Origin: Methylococcaceae bacterium
Lineage (GTDB): Bacteria; Pseudomonadota; Gammaproteobacteria; Methylococcales; Methylomonadaceae
DNA: 7,146 nucleotides
Assembly (NCBI GenBank): GCA_013140465.1
Contig: JABFST010000220.1
Location: forward strand, 1 to 7,146
Direction of reading: 5' to 3'
How positions within the stretch are numbered: the first letter of the stretch is position 1; every line of letters starts with the position of its first letter. The position numbers and the translations under genes were made by a program. This document shows positions 7,127 through 7,146 of this stretch, one piece after another. The notes beneath the pieces were generated by a model that ran no database searches, was not told the DNA's origin, and saw only the letters and a program-made list of their open reading frames with translations.

Positions 7127-7146
7127 CGGCTTCGACTCCGCTCAGC
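7127..7146. repeat. Inverted copy of the repeat core, cut by the window end
   Basis: Bases 7129-7146 are the exact reverse complement of the 18-base repeat core. They pair with 7101-7118 of unit 5 across a ten-base loop (7119-7128), making a perfect 18-bp stem. The orientation switch suggests that the array continues in reverse outside the window, or that a palindromic element ends here. In a plus-strand transcript this stem would be very stable and could block read-through from cas3. Confidence 0.8.

Overview
The window looks like a chromosomal segment of a proteobacterium, most likely a gammaproteobacterium. The SuhB-type protein at the left edge resembles the E. coli/Pseudomonas family closely. 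The palindromic intergenic repeats (a GCGAGGTTT/AAACCTCGC hairpin and GCTGAGCGGAGTCGAAGC units) are of a kind I associate with environmental gammaproteobacteria such as methanotrophs and sulfur oxidisers. The genus cannot be fixed from the sequence alone.

Layout. (1) 1-765, plus strand: the 3' part of a suhB-like inositol monophosphatase gene, a housekeeping gene with visibly more G+C-rich codons than its neighbours. (2) 766-833: a short convergent intergenic gap with a strong hairpin at 771-801. (3) 834-4245, minus strand: a tight two-gene operon. The upstream gene encodes a 486-residue calcineurin-like metallophosphoesterase with all its metal-binding motifs. The downstream gene encodes a 649-residue CHAT (caspase-like) protein with an intact His/Cys pair and a TPR-like C-terminal region. 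The two genes are separated by a single base (TAAGATG), so translational coupling is likely. (4) 4246-4574: a 329-base divergent control region with a perfect 9-bp inverted repeat just before the next gene. (5) 4575-6878, plus strand: a complete cas3 gene encoding an HD nuclease fused to a superfamily 2 helicase, as in type I CRISPR systems. (6) 6879-7146: no gene. It holds five direct 35-base repeats followed by an inverted copy of the repeat core, cut by the window edge.

Interpretation. Regions 3-6 look like an accessory, defence-related block next to a housekeeping gene. Cas3 would unwind and degrade DNA marked by a Cascade complex, but no Cascade, cas1/cas2 or true CRISPR array is visible here. 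The metallophosphoesterase-CHAT pair, transcribed divergently from cas3, is the most interesting element. It could be a protease/phosphoesterase effector module that works with the CRISPR system, or an independent defence or stress module that merely sits beside it. The sequence shows the adjacency and intact active-site motifs; a functional link is inference.
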